From: Thermoleophilia bacterium UBA5186
GTDB lineage: Bacteria > Actinomycetota > Thermoleophilia > Gaiellales > Gaiellaceae
Length of the DNA: 5,659 nt
NCBI GenBank assembly: GCA_002413095.1
Contig: DHWI01000029.1
Coordinates: 1,042-6,700, forward strand
Reading direction: 5' to 3'
This document shows positions 4,981 through 5,659 of this stretch, piece after piece. The first letter of the stretch is position 1, and each line of letters starts with the position of its first letter. The position numbers and the translations under genes are program-made. The notes below the pieces were generated by a model. The model ran no database searches, was not told the origin of the DNA, and saw only the letters and a list, made by a program, of their open reading frames with translations.

Positions 4981-5659
4981 TGTCGACGACGACGGCGATC
5001 CAGGGAGTCGACGACATCCTCCGGAAGCTCGCCACCGACGCGGTCGCCGCACTCGTGCCAAAGCCCGACATCAGCGTCGGTCCGCTCGATCGAGACGACG
5101 ACGGCTTGCGCCTCAACTGGTTCCTCTACCGCGTCAGCCCCGACCCAAGTTACCGCAACATGGAGCCGCCGCGCACCGGCTGGCGGACCGCGCGCGGCAG
5201 CCCGCCGCTCGCACTGCGCCTCTCCTATCTCCTCTCCGCGTTCCCGGCGAAGCCGACGCTCGACGGCGACCAGGAGCAGTTCGCACATCTCGGCCTCGCC
5301 GCCGTGATGCGCGCGGTGCACGAGAACGGGGTCATCGGTGACAGCTCGCCCGTGCTCACGCCGGCGCTCGCCACGCTTGTCGACCCGCTGATCGAGCCGT
5401 TGCGGATCGTGCTCGAGACGCTCGACCTGGAGTCACTCACGAAGATCTGGACGTCCGCGTCGCGGCCCATTCGCCTCTCGGTCGGTTACGAGGTGAGCGT
5501 CGTCCTCGTCCAGCCGACGAAGACGCATGTCGCGGGTCCGCCGGTCAAGACGCGCCGGATTGCGGTGGCACCTTCGCTGGGGCCGCGCTTCGTGTCGGTG
5601 AGCCCCGCGCGCGCCTCGGTCGGCGATGACATCGACGTCGAGCTCGAAGGGCTGACGGC
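4980..5659 (+). CDS. DUF4255 / Pvc16-type sheath terminator (cap) protein, 3' end outside window
   Basis: ATG 4980 overlaps the preceding TGA by one base (TGATG), and the frame stays open for 226 codons to the right edge. An AGGTG at 4968-4972 may serve as a weak ribosome site, but translational coupling is likely. Residues 5-185 match the DUF4255 (Pvc16 N-terminal) pattern: IQGVDDILRKLATDAV (7-22), LRLNWFLYRVSPDPSYRN (43-60), PPLALRLSYLLSAFP (75-89), LGLAAVMRAVHENGVI (104-119) and the signature LTKIWTSASRPIRLSVGYEV (153-172). Pvc16/Afp16 proteins cap the distal end of the contractile tube and sheath and set or stabilise its length. From about residue 197 the segment GPRFVSVSPARASVGDDIDVELEGL looks like the first strands of an IPT/TIG-like immunoglobulin fold, an arrangement I recall for longer members of this group. 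The true length cannot be seen. This is the strongest evidence here for an eCIS-like particle. Confidence 0.88.
   Translation, partial: MSTTTAIQGVDDILRKLATDAVAALVPKPDISVGPLDRDDDGLRLNWFLYRVSPDPSYRNMEPPRTGWRTARGSPPLALRLSYLLSAFPAKPTLDGDQEQFAHLGLAAVMRAVHENGVIGDSSPVLTPALATLVDPLIEPLRIVLETLDLESLTKIWTSASRPIRLSVGYEVSVVLVQPTKTHVAGPPVKTRRIAVAPSLGPRFVSVSPARASVGDDIDVELEGLT

Overview
The window is high-GC DNA with densely packed genes, most likely from an actinobacterium (Actinomycetota). The main evidence is a SARP-type regulator, a family essentially restricted to that phylum. A deep-branching high-GC lineage is plausible, but the sequence does not fix the genus.

Layout. Positions 1-660 (minus strand) hold the N-terminal 220 codons of a SARP/BTAD transcriptional regulator that runs off the left edge. 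It has no stop codon in the window and is easily masked by open frames on other strands. Positions 661-1213 are a gene-free divergent regulatory region of about 550 bp. It contains two back-to-back promoter candidates whose -35 boxes form an inverted repeat, a small dyad, a GC-rich hairpin, and an array of eight or nine heptamers spaced exactly 11 bp apart. From 1214 to the right edge runs a rightward operon for a contractile phage-tail-like particle: tail sheath (1214-3160), tail tube (3163-3657), a T4 gp26/gp51-like baseplate hub assembly chaperone candidate with two CxxC pairs (3665-4309), a Pro/Ala-rich low-complexity protein (4306-4980), and the start of a DUF4255/Pvc16-type sheath terminator (cap) protein (4980 to the edge). 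All junctions are tight (2 nt gap, 7 nt gap, 4 nt overlap, 1 nt overlap), so the five genes are probably co-transcribed and translationally coupled.

How they fit together. Sheath and tube form the contractile barrel. The DUF4255 protein caps its distal end. The chaperone-like protein probably helps baseplate or hub assembly. The Pro-rich protein occupies a position and has a C-terminal pattern that I associate with extracellular contractile injection system (eCIS) loci. No capsid, portal, terminase, integrase or lysis gene is visible, which favours an eCIS or tailocin over a prophage, but only a short part of the locus is seen. Baseplate, spike, AAA+ ATPase and effector genes would be expected downstream.

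The most notable signal is the 11-bp-period heptamer array (1051-1149). It ends about 65 bp before the sheath start codon and lies in the region shared with a SARP gene. SARPs and OmpR/PhoB-type regulators are known to bind heptamers repeated at 11 bp, so a direct regulatory link between the SARP and the injection system is a testable inference. The array is unusually long for such sites.
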